Shown: piece by piece, positions 34,643 through 44,260 of the stretch | Position numbering within the stretch: the stretch's first letter is position 1 | Layout: each line of letters begins with the position of its first letter | Source of the DNA: Thermanaerovibrio acidaminovorans DSM 6589 | GTDB lineage: Bacteria; Synergistota; Synergistia; Synergistales; Synergistaceae | Reading direction: 5' to 3' | NCBI RefSeq assembly: GCF_000024905.1 | Contig: NC_013522.1 | Location: 1,736,001 to 1,800,000, forward strand | Length of the DNA: 64,000 nt | Position numbers and translations under genes: made by a program | The notes under the pieces: model-generated | Database searches by the model: none | Seen by the model: the letters and a program-made list of their open reading frames with translations, nothing else | What the model was told of the DNA's origin: nothing

Positions 34643-37600
34643 CGGGAGGCTTCGGGAGATCCTGGAGGCCAACTACTCCCCGGACCAGCTGAGGGCGGTG
34701 ACCTCCACCGGGCCGGTGACGGTTGTCAAGGCCGGGGCCGGGACCGGCAAGACCCACACTCTGAGCGGCCGGGTGGCGTACCTGATGGCCACCCAGGAGG
34801 GGCTGGAGCTGGACCAGGTGGCGGTGCTCACCTTCACCGAGAAGGCCGCCCAGGAGATGGGGGAGCGGATCCGGGACATCCTCCTACATTGGGGGAGGGA
34901 GCTGAAGATGCCCCGCCTGGAGGAGGCCTCCCGCCGGGTGGGGGAGGCTTACATATCCACCATCCACTCCTTCGCCCTCCGGCTCATAAGGGAGAACCCG
35001 GCGGAGGCCAAGCTGCCGGTGGACGCCTCGGTGGCCCCCCGGTGCTCCACCGACGAGTTCCGGGCGGAGCTGGCAATGGCCTTCGACGAGATGGACCTCC
35101 GGTGGTTCACCTCCCGGTTGCCGCAGGACTGGGTACCCTTGGCGCAGGAGGCCCTTTCGTCCGGCTGGGCGGTGGAGATGGTGAACCGCATGGGTCCCGA
35201 GGAGCTGGCAGGCCTCTGCCTTGAGGCCTCGGACACCCTGGGGGCCACCGGGCGGCTGGGGCCCAAGGACCTGTGGGACCTCACGGTCACTCGGGAGGAC
35301 CTGAAGCGGCTGGTCCGGGATCTCCTGGGCACCATGCGGGACTGGCTCCATCAGGTGGGGCAGGCGATCCACCACCTCGGCTCCGTGGCGGACCTTCCGA
35401 AGGGGGAGCTACCCCAGTTGCTGGAGGAGATCCGGCGGGAGGATCCCGCCCTTGAGGAGCTCCTGGAGGCGGTGGAGATGGGGCTGGGGCTCCAGGAGGT
35501 GAACCTCAACAAGACGGGGTATAGGTCCGTCAAGGAGGAGCTGCACCAGGCGGTGGAGGAGATGGGGCTTCCATGGGTGGTCCCCTCGGATAAAAACGGG
35601 CCCTTCAGCGTCTTCAAAAAGAAGGTCAAGGAGAGGCTCTCCACCCTGACGGGGCTCTGCCACCTGGACCTGTCGGGCCAGGGGGAGGTCAGGCTGTGGC
35701 GGGAGCTCAACCGGCTGGTGGCCCTGGGCTGGCAGGCCTTCGACCACATGAGGCTCTCCTCCGGGCAGCTCTCCTTCCAGGACCTGATCTCCACCGCCTG
35801 CGGCCTTTTGGAGGGGGAGGGGCCGTCCCCCTTCAAGCACGTGCTGATCGACGAGTTCCAGGACACCGACGGGGTCCAGTTCAGGCTGGCGGAAGCGCTG
35901 ATGAGGCGGGGGGCCCACCTGTTCGTGGTGGGGGACCTTAAGCAATCCATCTACCGGTTCCGGAACGCGGACCTGTCCCTGTTCGACAAGGTCATCCGGC
36001 TAGCCCCCGTGGTGGTGAGCCTGGCAGAGTCCCGGCGGAGCACCCCACAGGTGATAGACCTGGTGAACCGCATCTTCGGCTCCGCCTTCGCCCATGGGAT
36101 AGACCCCTCCACCTCCGAGGAGTACGAGCCCCTGAGGCCCCTCACGGAGGACCGGTCCGACCCGCTCCCTGTGGTGGTCACCCCCGATGAGGGGGCCCAG
36201 TCCAAGGGGGAGGTCCTCCGGTCCGCCTGCGCCAGCCTGGCCAAGGAGTTCCTCAGGATGCACCGGGAAGGGCACCCGGTGAGGGACCGGGAGGGGACTC
36301 GCCCCTGCCGCTGGTCCGACTTCGCCGTCCTGGTCCCCACCAGGGGCAGCTACCAGGCGGTGTCCGCCGCATTGGAGGATCTTAACATCCCTCACGCCCT
36401 CTGCTCCTCCATGGATTTCGCCTCCCGGTTCGAGAGCCGGGACCTGGAGGCCCTGGTGGCGGCCCTGGGGGGGGACCGGTCACCGCTGGGGGCCCTCAAG
36501 GTGGCCATGAGCCCCCTATTCGGCCAGCGGATGTACCACCTGCGGCAGTCGGAGGTGGGGTCCCTGGCCAAGGCGGGGGGGGAGGTGATCTCCTCCCTCT
36601 CCCCCATCTCCGACGCCGCCGGGGCCTCCTGGGCGTTGGACCACCTGTTCAAACCCCTCCACTGGCTCTCCAACGTTAGGGGGCAGGACCGGACCCGGGT
36701 GCTGCTCAACCTGCGCCACGCCCGGGAGCTGCTCATGGAGTACGAGGCCCACATGGGGCCCGGCGCCCAAGGGGCTGGGGAGTACCTGACCCAGGCCCTG
36801 GGGAATCGGGTGGAGGAGCCGGAGATCCCCCCGGACGACGCGGTGCGGGTCATGACGGTCCACGCCGCCAAGGGGCTCGAGTTCCCCATCACCGCAGTGC
36901 TCCTCAAGCCCTCCCAAAGGGGCGGCAACGGGGATCGGTACCGGATCTCCCGGCGGTTGCTGGCGGTCCCCTCCTCCAGCCTGGTGGAAGACGCGGCGGG
37001 GGAAGAGGGGGTGCTGGCCAAGGCTAGCTCCCTGCTGGAGGAGTCGGCGGAGGCTTGGGAGTCCCTCCGGCTCTTCTACGTGGCCTGCACTCGGGCCCGG
37101 GACCGGCTGATCCTGGTGATGCCCGATGGGAAAGACCGGTGGGGCCAGGAGGTGACCCGGGCCCTGGGGGAGGATGCAGTAAGGTCCCTCAGGATCGAGA
37201 CGCCCCCCCAGGCCCCGGTGGAGCGGGGGGCTGAATCGGGCATTGGGACCCAGCCGGTGGACGCCCCATCCAGGGCGCCAGCCCTGGTGCAGATGTCCGC
37301 CACCTCCTACAGCCTCTTCAAGTTCTGCCCCGCCGCCTACCGGATGACTTTCCGGCAGGGGCTGGACCCCAAGTGGGGGGGGGACTTCGTCCACCGGGGC
37401 CCCGGGGGGGCCGACCTGGGGACCCTGGCCCACTGGATAATGAGCCGCTGGGACGGGGATCCGGACACGATCCGGGGGGCCATACTCCGGGAGGAGGTGC
37501 CCCAGGAGGTGCTGATGGCCCTGGAGGACCCGGGCCTTCCGGAGCTGATGGGGTGGCTCCGGGACTTCGCCCGCTCCCCCCTGGGGGAGCGTTTCCGGGA

Positions 37601-38006
37601 CCTCCTCCGGCGGGGGGCCGGAAGGGAGGTTCCGTTCCGGGTCACCATCCAGGGGGGCTTCAGGATGGTGGGGGCCATGGACCTATACCTGGACGACCCA
37701 TCCGGGCCGGTGATCCGGGACTACAAGATAACCCACCAGGACAACCCGATCCAGGAGCTCTACCGGCACCAGATGCTCTTCTACGGCCTGGCGGTGCGTC
37801 GCATAACCCGCAGGGACCCGGACATGGCCATATGGCGCCTCAGGCCCCAGGAGGGCTCCTTCGAGGAGATACCGGTGGAGACCCCGGACTGGGATCGAAT
37901 GGAGGAGGAACTGCTACAGGTGGCCCGAAAGGCCGCCAGCGGCCCCTTCGACGGTAACCCGGGTAGATGTCCCGGATGTCCGTGGAAGATGAGTTGCGCC
38001 AGGTAA
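34629..38006 (+). CDS. addA: AddA-like UvrD-family helicase-nuclease with its own 4-Cys motif
   Basis: 1125 aa. Superfamily 1A helicase motifs are intact: VVKAGAGTGKTHTLSG (I), HVLIDEFQDTDGVQ (II), GDLKQSIYRFRNAD (III), VMTVHAAKGLEFPI (V) and FYVACTRARDRL (VI). The C-terminal nuclease (about 890-1120) has MVGAMDLYLDD and VIRDYKITHQ (catalytic D and K). It also carries FKFCPAAYRMTF and ends in CPGCPWKMSC, a second C-x2-C-x5-C pattern like that of AddB. Classical Bacillus AddA lacks this cluster motif. It acts with AddB in end resection. Confidence 0.92.
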   Translation: MRGIDGRLREILEANYSPDQLRAVTSTGPVTVVKAGAGTGKTHTLSGRVAYLMATQEGLELDQVAVLTFTEKAAQEMGERIRDILLHWGRELKMPRLEEASRRVGEAYISTIHSFALRLIRENPAEAKLPVDASVAPRCSTDEFRAELAMAFDEMDLRWFTSRLPQDWVPLAQEALSSGWAVEMVNRMGPEELAGLCLEASDTLGATGRLGPKDLWDLTVTREDLKRLVRDLLGTMRDWLHQVGQAIHHLGSVADLPKGELPQLLEEIRREDPALEELLEAVEMGLGLQEVNLNKTGYRSVKEELHQAVEEMGLPWVVPSDKNGPFSVFKKKVKERLSTLTGLCHLDLSGQGEVRLWRELNRLVALGWQAFDHMRLSSGQLSFQDLISTACGLLEGEGPSPFKHVLIDEFQDTDGVQFRLAEALMRRGAHLFVVGDLKQSIYRFRNADLSLFDKVIRLAPVVVSLAESRRSTPQVIDLVNRIFGSAFAHGIDPSTSEEYEPLRPLTEDRSDPLPVVVTPDEGAQSKGEVLRSACASLAKEFLRMHREGHPVRDREGTRPCRWSDFAVLVPTRGSYQAVSAALEDLNIPHALCSSMDFASRFESRDLEALVAALGGDRSPLGALKVAMSPLFGQRMYHLRQSEVGSLAKAGGEVISSLSPISDAAGASWALDHLFKPLHWLSNVRGQDRTRVLLNLRHARELLMEYEAHMGPGAQGAGEYLTQALGNRVEEPEIPPDDAVRVMTVHAAKGLEFPITAVLLKPSQRGGNGDRYRISRRLLAVPSSSLVEDAAGEEGVLAKASSLLEESAEAWESLRLFYVACTRARDRLILVMPDGKDRWGQEVTRALGEDAVRSLRIETPPQAPVERGAESGIGTQPVDAPSRAPALVQMSATSYSLFKFCPAAYRMTFRQGLDPKWGGDFVHRGPGGADLGTLAHWIMSRWDGDPDTIRGAILREEVPQEVLMALEDPGLPELMGWLRDFARSPLGERFRDLLRRGAGREVPFRVTIQGGFRMVGAMDLYLDDPSGPVIRDYKITHQDNPIQELYRHQMLFYGLAVRRITRRDPDMAIWRLRPQEGSFEEIPVETPDWDRMEEELLQVARKAASGPFDGNPGRCPGCPWKMSCAR

Positions 38007-38009
38007 AAA

Positions 38010-38027
38010 ATCGTAGGATAATACGAT
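38010..38027. other. Short inverted repeat before the PAS-GGDEF-HD-GYP gene
   Basis: ATCGTA-GGATAA-TACGAT is a perfect 6+6+6 inverted repeat three bases after the addA stop codon. It may be a small operator for the next gene or a weak hairpin. The surrounding 42-base gap is AT-rich relative to the genes and contains the only space for a promoter of the gene at 38049. Confidence 0.4.
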
Positions 38028-38048
38028 GAATATTGGGCACCTAAGCCG

Positions 38049-39803
38049 ATGGGGGGAGAGGTCTTGGATGCACTGAACCTTATGCTGGGGTTCGAGGACT
38101 ACGTGTTCGTCATGGACTCGAGCGGCAAGGTGGTCATGTCGTCCCCCAAGGCCTGGGGGCTCCTCAAGGGCAAGCAAAACATAAGGGACGTGATACCCGC
38201 GGGCTACTGGGCGCGGCTCAGGACCCTTATGGGCTCCCCCAAGGGCCCCTACCCTCCCATGGACATCCCCCTCATATCCGGCCCGGTGGAGATCCCCACC
38301 GAGGGTCTCCTGGGTCGCACCTCCGACGGGGGAAGGGACCTCTTCGTGCTCACCTGCCGGGACATAAGCCGGGTTAGGGCGGCGGAGGAGACGCTGGAGA
38401 AGAGCGAGGAGCGGTATCACACCATCTTCGACCACTCCCCCCTGGGGATAGTGCACATAAACCACGACGGGATCATCACCGACATGAACGAGCACTTCCT
38501 GCAGATAATGGGCACCACCCGAGAGAGGCTCATTGGGCTCAACGTGATAGACCACATGCAGGACCCGTGGATGAAGAAGGCCATAATGCAGGCCCTATCG
38601 GGCACCACCGGCACCTATGAGGGGCGCTACACCCCCTTCTCGGGCAACAGGACCTGCTGGATAAAGGCCCAGTTCCGCCCCATGACCTCCAGGAAGGGCA
38701 CGTTCCTGGGGGTGGTGGGGGTGGTGGAGGACATATCCGAGCGCCGGGAGGCGGAGGAGCAGATCCGGTTCCTCAACATGCACGATCCCCTCACCGGGCT
38801 CCTGAACCGCCGGTGCTTCGACGAGGAGCTGAAGCGGCTGGACACCCCGGAGCACCTGCCCCTGTGCCTCATCATGGGGGACGTGAACGGTCTCAAGCTG
38901 GCCAACGACGCCTTCGGCCACCCGGAGGGGGACCTGCTGCTCAACACCATAGCCAAGATCCTCCGGGAGAGCGGGCGCCCCGGGGACCTCATCTTCCGCT
39001 GGGGAGGGGACGAGTTCATCCTCCTGCTCCCCCGGACCGGGGTGGAGAGGGCGGTGGACCGGGTCAACCGGATCCACCACATGTGCCAGTCCTGGAAGGG
39101 ACAGGGGCTGGTGCGGCCCAGCATATCCCTTGGCTTCGGCGTGAAGGAGCACCCGGACGAGGACTGGCGGGATGCCATGCTCAAGACGGCGGAGGACCAG
39201 ATGTACAAGATGAAGATGCGGGAGGGCCGCCGGGCCCGGCTCCGCATCCTGGCCCACCTGGAGGACCGGCTCCACCGGGCCTTCGGGGGCGACATGGGGC
39301 GCCACGTGGACAGGCTCCTCAAGCTATGCCCCCTGGTGGAGGAGGCCCTGTGCCTCGGGGAGGAGGACCGGAAGAACCTGAAGCTCCTCTGCTCCTACCA
39401 CGACATAGGGATCATCTCCTCCAAGGAGCTGATGGACATGCCGTCCCCCATGGACCACGACGCCATCGCCCTGGACCAGGACCACCCCATAACGGGCTAC
39501 CGGATCGCCAAGAGCATCCCGGAGCTGCTCCCCGCGGCGGACCTGATCCTGGCCCACCACGAGCGCTGGGACGGCACCGGCTACCCCCAGCACCTGAAGG
39601 GGACCGACATACCCCTGGTGGTCCGGGCCTTTCAGTTGCTGGACCGGTTCGAGGGGCTCACCGGGGACCCGTCCTGCCCGCTGGACACCGTGGAGGCCCT
39701 GTCCATGCTCTCCATGGAGGCGGGGCGGGAGTACGATCCCAACCTGGTAAAGGCCCTCAAGGAACACCTCCTCAAGCTGGACCAGGAGCGGCTCCAGGTC
39801 TGA
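38049..39803 (+). CDS. PAS-GGDEF-HD-GYP dual c-di-GMP enzyme
   Basis: 584 aa. The ATG at 38049 has no clear ribosome site; TTG at 38064 after GGGGGGAG is a possible start. Two PAS domains lie at about 10-115 and 120-240. The GGDEF domain (about 245-400) is intact (FRWGGDEFIL) with an RxxD site (RPGD) five residues upstream. The HD-GYP domain (about 405-575) keeps GRHVDRL, SYHDIGII, DHPITGYRI and HHERWDGTGYP; the usual lysine after HDIG is isoleucine. It may both make and degrade c-di-GMP, with PAS input deciding. Soluble and cytoplasmic. Confidence 0.92.
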   Translation: MGGEVLDALNLMLGFEDYVFVMDSSGKVVMSSPKAWGLLKGKQNIRDVIPAGYWARLRTLMGSPKGPYPPMDIPLISGPVEIPTEGLLGRTSDGGRDLFVLTCRDISRVRAAEETLEKSEERYHTIFDHSPLGIVHINHDGIITDMNEHFLQIMGTTRERLIGLNVIDHMQDPWMKKAIMQALSGTTGTYEGRYTPFSGNRTCWIKAQFRPMTSRKGTFLGVVGVVEDISERREAEEQIRFLNMHDPLTGLLNRRCFDEELKRLDTPEHLPLCLIMGDVNGLKLANDAFGHPEGDLLLNTIAKILRESGRPGDLIFRWGGDEFILLLPRTGVERAVDRVNRIHHMCQSWKGQGLVRPSISLGFGVKEHPDEDWRDAMLKTAEDQMYKMKMREGRRARLRILAHLEDRLHRAFGGDMGRHVDRLLKLCPLVEEALCLGEEDRKNLKLLCSYHDIGIISSKELMDMPSPMDHDAIALDQDHPITGYRIAKSIPELLPAADLILAHHERWDGTGYPQHLKGTDIPLVVRAFQLLDRFEGLTGDPSCPLDTVEALSMLSMEAGREYDPNLVKALKEHLLKLDQERLQV

Positions 39804-39863
39804 TCCCCCGGCGGGGCATTTGATATATAATGCTCCCACGACCTTTGAAGGGGGAAATCGAAC

Positions 39864-40757
39864 ATGAGCGATGACAGGATAGAGGAACTGCTGGAGCGTC
39901 TGTACGACGCCTCCGACGACGATGAGATCCGCTCCATCTCCCGGGAGATCCTCAAGCTGGATCCCACCCACCCCTCCGCCCGGGTGGCCCTCTGGACCCT
40001 GAAGGACGAGGAGGAGGCCCTAAGGTCCGTGGGGGACCTGGAGGAGGCGCTGGACGAGGTAATCAAGCGCATGGGGGGCAGGCCGGAGGGTATCTACGAC
40101 GAGAACCCCCTGACCCCCACCTACGGGGAGGCGCTCATGCACCTGGCGGCGGCCAACCACTCCCTGGAGAGGTACGACAGGGCGGAGGCCTGCGCCAGAG
40201 ACCTGGTGGCCTTCGACCCCGAGGAGGAGGCATTCCCCGGCAGGCTCATCCTATACAGGACCCTGCTGGACAAGGGGGACTGGGACCTGATCCTGGACAC
40301 CTACGACCAGGACGGCATCGACAGCCCCGCGGGGGCCCACGCCAGGGCCATAGCCCTCATCGAGAAGGATGCCCCGGAGGGCGAGATCTGGGAGGCGGTG
40401 CTGGAAGCCTTCTCCCTGGCTCCGGACCTGCCCTTCGTAATCCTGGGCCTGGAGGCCCTGCCGGACGACGAGGAGGGGGAGTACGACCAGACTTTCCACC
40501 AGGCGGCGTACCTGGACGCCCCCTGGAACTCCAGCGACGATCGGCTGGTCTACCTCTACCTCACCGCCCTGCTGGTGGGGGTCCTCACCGGCCGGCTGGA
40601 GATGGACGAGGCGGAGGACCTGGAGGACCTGCTGAGGGAGCACCCCAAGGGGGAGGCATTGCGCCGCCTGATCACCTTCGGGGGCCCCAGGCCCGACGAG
40701 CCGTCCGAGCTGGACCAGTGGGCCATAGGCAAGCTCATGGAGGTCCTGGTGGACTGA
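39864..40757 (+). CDS. Acidic TPR-like repeat protein of unknown function
   Basis: 297 aa, very acidic. Helical hairpins typical of tetratricopeptide repeats are visible, for example ISREILKLDPTHPSARVAL (about 24-42) and YDRAEACARDLVAFDPEEE (about 104-122). It has no membrane segment or catalytic motif. A TATAAT at 39826-39831 is a good -10 for it, though the -35 is weak, and GAAGGGGGAAATC supplies the ribosome site. It may be a scaffold protein. It is the last plus-strand gene before a hairpin that separates it from the convergent kinase operon. Confidence 0.72.
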   Translation: MSDDRIEELLERLYDASDDDEIRSISREILKLDPTHPSARVALWTLKDEEEALRSVGDLEEALDEVIKRMGGRPEGIYDENPLTPTYGEALMHLAAANHSLERYDRAEACARDLVAFDPEEEAFPGRLILYRTLLDKGDWDLILDTYDQDGIDSPAGAHARAIALIEKDAPEGEIWEAVLEAFSLAPDLPFVILGLEALPDDEEGEYDQTFHQAAYLDAPWNSSDDRLVYLYLTALLVGVLTGRLEMDEAEDLEDLLREHPKGEALRRLITFGGPRPDEPSELDQWAIGKLMEVLVD

Positions 40758-40791
40758 GAGACCGGGGCAAACCCAAGCAAAGGGGCTCACC

Positions 40792-40816
40792 GGGGGCGGG
40801 GGACATCCCCGCCCCC
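40792..40816. terminator. Strong GC hairpin between convergent genes
   Basis: GGGGGCGGGG and CCCCGCCCCC form a 10-base-pair stem with a 5-base loop, followed by ATTTA on the plus strand. It lies between the TPR-like gene and the end of the kinase operon and can terminate transcription from the left. Confidence 0.7.
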
Positions 40817-40819
40817 CAT

Positions 40820-41689
40820 TTACGCCCTGCCCCGGGATGCGAAGATGCGATGCCCCACCCGGGCGAACAGGTCGAAGAAGGTCTCCTCCCCCCTCACACC
40901 CTCCAGGGCCTCCCGGCTCACCACCCACAGGTCCACCGGCACCGAGGGGCGCGCCAGGTCCTCCCCGAAGGGGCAAAGCAGCTCCCGGAGGGCCGCCGCC
41001 CGGGCCTCGTCCCGGGTCACCGCCACCCACCAGGTGAGCGAGTCCTGCCCCTCTGCGTCCAGGTCGAACCGGGAACCCATCCGGGCCCTCCTGTCCCGGA
41101 TCCAGCGGTGTGCCATGGCCAGGGCCCGGCAAGCCTCCTCCAATCCCCAACCATCCTCCAGGACCATCAGGAGCCGGTCCGCGTTGGCCAGCGCATCGGG
41201 GCTGTCCTCCCCCTCCAGGTGACTCAGGTAGCTGGCGAAGTCGTACCGGGAGAGCACCAGGAGGTCCAGCTGGAGCTCCCCCTTCCCCGCTTCCCCGGGG
41301 CTCCACCGCACCCTGCCCCCATCCACCCGAAAGGCCAGGTCCGGGGCCTCGAAGGGCAGCGCCGCCCCGGGGACGAACTCCCTCTTGCCCCAGCGGCCCA
41401 CGAAGGCCCCCCGGAGGGCCCACTCCAGCCGGTTCCTCTCCAGCCACCGATCGGGATCCCGGCGGTCCTCCCCGGGCTCCTGGTCCAGGAAGAACTGGCC
41501 CCTCACCTCCCGGAATGCCATGGCACCCCGGGGAGTGAGGCGGAAGGCACCGCCCGGGAGAGGCTCCAGGAGCCCCTCCCGGGTGAGACGGTAAACCCCG
41601 GCGGGGTCCTCCCCGGCCCTCCGGATCAGTTCCAGGTCCCACACCGGATGTCCCCGGTCGAACAAAAGGAGCAGCGACTCCCAGCCCAT
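40820..41689 (-). CDS. Unknown protein with possible winged-helix start, end of kinase operon
   Basis: 289 aa, soluble. The first 70 residues (WDLELIRRAG, VYRLTREGLLEPL, AFRLTPRGAMAF) look like a winged-helix module that might bind DNA or protein. The rest is Arg/Glu/Trp-rich and unrecognised; WWVAVTRDEARAAALREL is part of a helical region near residue 210. No catalytic motif was seen. It begins one base after the stop of the secreted-protein gene, as the last of five coupled genes, so it probably serves the same process as the kinase and phosphatase. Confidence 0.62.
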   Translation of the reverse strand: MGWESLLLLFDRGHPVWDLELIRRAGEDPAGVYRLTREGLLEPLPGGAFRLTPRGAMAFREVRGQFFLDQEPGEDRRDPDRWLERNRLEWALRGAFVGRWGKREFVPGAALPFEAPDLAFRVDGGRVRWSPGEAGKGELQLDLLVLSRYDFASYLSHLEGEDSPDALANADRLLMVLEDGWGLEEACRALAMAHRWIRDRRARMGSRFDLDAEGQDSLTWWVAVTRDEARAAALRELLCPFGEDLARPSVPVDLWVVSREALEGVRGEETFFDLFARVGHRIFASRGRA

Positions 41690-41690
41690 C

Positions 41691-42878
41691 CTACCGCCCC
41701 CCCTTGGGGTGCTTCAGGGAGCTCCCCAGCACCTCCACCTCCCGCCGCCAGGTGCCGCTGGGGTAGGTCCTCTCCACCCGCCCCTCGGGGAGCAGCTTGA
41801 TGACCCGGACCGGGGCGGAGCCGTCCCCTTCAAGCCGCAGGACCACCCGGTCCCGCTGGGGGAACAGCACGTAGGTCCAGCCGGACAGGGACGATACGGG
41901 CCCCCCGTAGGGGGTGCCGTCGGGTCTCAGCACCTTCACCCGAGCCCCGGGCCCCACCGCCGCAAGGCACTGGCCGCTGCCCTTAAGGTACCCCGACACC
42001 AGGGCCTCCGCCGCCGCCCCCTTCTGGAGCATGGCCCCCAGGGCCTCCAGGGCCTGGACGGTGGGCTTGGACCTCCTGCCCAGCTCCTGCCCCGCCTCCA
42101 TGGCCCCCTTGGGCAGGGACGCCATGGCCCAACCCACCGCGGCGGGATCGAAGGCCCCGTTTAGGCCGTAGAGGAACTGCCACTCCGGAGGCAGCTCCGT
42201 CTCCTTCAGGTTCAGGCGGAACCGCACCGGGGTCAGCGCACCCCCCAGGGCGCTGGACCGGAACCCGAGCGACACGGTCACGTCCCCGGACACCACGTCC
42301 CCGGGGAGCACGAAGCCCAGCTCCCGGTGGTCCATGGGGAACACCCGCTCTCCCACCTCCGCCGCCCCGGATAGCCTCACCGCATCCCCCTGGATCCCCA
42401 TGACCATCCCGAGGTCAAGGGAGGGGTGCAGGGGATCATAGGCCTCCACCCGGACCAGCCTTGGCATACCCCGGATCGCCATGGGCACCTGGAGGCTCCG
42501 GGCCTCCACCCGCATCCCCAGGTCGAACTCCCCCCGGAAGACCTCGACTCCCCCCTCCTGGGCCACCACCGCCTCCCGGACGGGGGAAACCTCCATGGGT
42601 CCCCGGTAGGTGTAGGTGATCTCCACCGAGTCCCCCTTGGCCAAGGAGATCTCAAGCGCCTCGCCGGATACCCCCTTGGCGCTCAGGGTGGCATCTCCGC
42701 TGGAGGGGTAGATCACGTAGGTGCCATCCCTTGGGGCCACCAGGACCAGCCGGTTCACCGCCCCGGGCACCGCCGGTATGGCGGGAAGGTAGGACCTGAA
42801 GTCCCCCCAGGCCCACCCGGGCACCAGCAGCCCCAGGGCCAGGGCCAGAAGCCCCGCCCGGATCCTAAGACGTATCAT
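41691..42878 (-). CDS. Secreted beta-rich protein of unknown function
   Basis: 395 aa. A typical Sec signal peptide is present: basic MIRLRIR, hydrophobic LLALALGLLVPG, and a probable cut after AWG (about residue 25). The mature part is mostly beta-strand, with repeated short blocks such as LVLVAPRDGTYVIYPSSG and TYVLFPQRDRVVLRLEG that resemble each other and may be two copies of an extracytoplasmic beta-sandwich. No enzyme motif was seen. ATG overlaps the kinase stop by 4 bases. It could be the extracytoplasmic ligand or sensor for the kinase. Confidence 0.72.
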   Translation of the reverse strand: MIRLRIRAGLLALALGLLVPGWAWGDFRSYLPAIPAVPGAVNRLVLVAPRDGTYVIYPSSGDATLSAKGVSGEALEISLAKGDSVEITYTYRGPMEVSPVREAVVAQEGGVEVFRGEFDLGMRVEARSLQVPMAIRGMPRLVRVEAYDPLHPSLDLGMVMGIQGDAVRLSGAAEVGERVFPMDHRELGFVLPGDVVSGDVTVSLGFRSSALGGALTPVRFRLNLKETELPPEWQFLYGLNGAFDPAAVGWAMASLPKGAMEAGQELGRRSKPTVQALEALGAMLQKGAAAEALVSGYLKGSGQCLAAVGPGARVKVLRPDGTPYGGPVSSLSGWTYVLFPQRDRVVLRLEGDGSAPVRVIKLLPEGRVERTYPSGTWRREVEVLGSSLKHPKGGR

Positions 42879-44260
42879 CTTCCATCACCCTCCTTGTGCT
42901 TCAGGGCCTCCATCAGCTCCGATAGCCCCGGATACAGGGGATCCAGCTTCATCAGGGCCTCCGCCCTCTCCCGGGCCAGGTCAAGCCGGCCCAGCCCGAG
43001 GGCGGACCGGGCGGCGATGAGCAGCGCCCCCCTGGGGTCCCTTAATGACCCCAGGGCCTCCTGGGACCACTTGAGGGCCCCCTCCAGGTCCCCCTCCTGG
43101 AAGAGCCTCCGGGCCTTGGCCAGGGGCTCCTCCGCCGGCGGGGTCTCTGGACCGGGCCTTTGAGCCGGGGGGGCCTCAGGGATCTCCTCCCGCGCATCGC
43201 CCGGATGCTCTCCCTGGTCATCCCCCTGGGGGAACACAAGGGACGGAACCGATCGGTTTATGGACCTCAGCCCCGACTCGATGGCCCTCCTCCCCAGGGC
43301 CGTCAGTGCCCCCAGGGCCAGGAAGAGCCCCAAGAGGGCAGCCAACCCCAGGGTCCTCATGGGGACCGACTGGGCAAGCCCCCTCCCCCGGGATGTCAGA
43401 TCCTCCATCAGGCTCCGGACGTCCCGGTAGCGCCTGTCGGGGTCCAGCTCAAGGGCCTTCAGGATGGCCCTCCTGCCCCTCCTGGGGACCCCGGGGGGGA
43501 ACCTCAGCGCCTCCCCCCGGGTCCTGGCTGCCAGGTCCGGCGGGGGGAAGCCACAGACGCACCGGTAGAGGGTGGCCCCCAGGGCGTAGACGTCCGTCCA
43601 GGGCCCCTGGTGCCCCCCCTCCCCGTACTGCTCCGGCGGGGCGTAGCCGGGCTTGAGGACCGCCGAGGAGCTCAACGTCACCAGGCTGACCCGGGCGGCG
43701 CCGAAGTCGATAAGGGTGCAGCGCCGATCTTTCGAGACCATCACGTTCTCGGGGCTGACATCCCGATGCAGGCATCCCAGGGCGTGCACCCGGTCCAACG
43801 CCTCCATGACGGGGCCCAATAGCTCCAGCGCCTCATCGAGGGGGATCCTGCCCCCTCGCTCTTCCAGAAACTCCCGAAGGGTGCGGCCCTCCACGTAGGT
43901 CATCACCATGTAGGCGGTGCCGTTGGCCCTGAAGTAGTCCCGGACGGAGACTATCCCGTCGATGCCCTGGAGCCTTGCCAGGGTCCTGGCCTCCTCCAGG
44001 AACCGGCCCATGCCCTCCTCGAAGGGCTCCTCCTCCCCGGGGGGGCAGTAGACCGTGCCGTCCGGGGCCCGGAAGGCCAGCCCCATGGGGAAGTACTCCT
44101 TAACCGCCAGCTTCAGCTCCAGCACCCGGTCCCAGGCCACGTAGGTGATACCGAACCCCCCCCGGCCCAGGAGGGATCCGATCCTGTAGCGGTCCATGAG
44201 CACCGATCCCACCGGCAGGCGTATGTCCCGTATGTCCCGGTCCACGACTACCGCCCTCAA
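42875..44260 (-). CDS. Transmembrane Ser/Thr protein kinase with C-terminal TPR-like tail
   Basis: 461 aa. Hanks-type motifs are intact: LGRGGFGITYVAWD (glycine loop), LAVKEYFP (ATP lysine), CLHRDVSPENVMV (HRD loop), LIDFGAARVS (DFG) and a Pro/Glu activation end KPGYAPPEQYGEGG. The kinase domain spans about 20-285, then a membrane segment LGLAALLGLFLALGALTAL (about 310-328), a Pro/Glu-rich linker and a helical tail (about 385-455) resembling one or two TPRs, placed outside the membrane. There are no PASTA repeats. It is preceded by a PP2C phosphatase gene (4-base overlap), the usual antagonistic pair. Confidence 0.93.
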   Translation of the reverse strand: MRAVVVDRDIRDIRLPVGSVLMDRYRIGSLLGRGGFGITYVAWDRVLELKLAVKEYFPMGLAFRAPDGTVYCPPGEEEPFEEGMGRFLEEARTLARLQGIDGIVSVRDYFRANGTAYMVMTYVEGRTLREFLEERGGRIPLDEALELLGPVMEALDRVHALGCLHRDVSPENVMVSKDRRCTLIDFGAARVSLVTLSSSAVLKPGYAPPEQYGEGGHQGPWTDVYALGATLYRCVCGFPPPDLAARTRGEALRFPPGVPRRGRRAILKALELDPDRRYRDVRSLMEDLTSRGRGLAQSVPMRTLGLAALLGLFLALGALTALGRRAIESGLRSINRSVPSLVFPQGDDQGEHPGDAREEIPEAPPAQRPGPETPPAEEPLAKARRLFQEGDLEGALKWSQEALGSLRDPRGALLIAARSALGLGRLDLARERAEALMKLDPLYPGLSELMEALKHKEGDGR

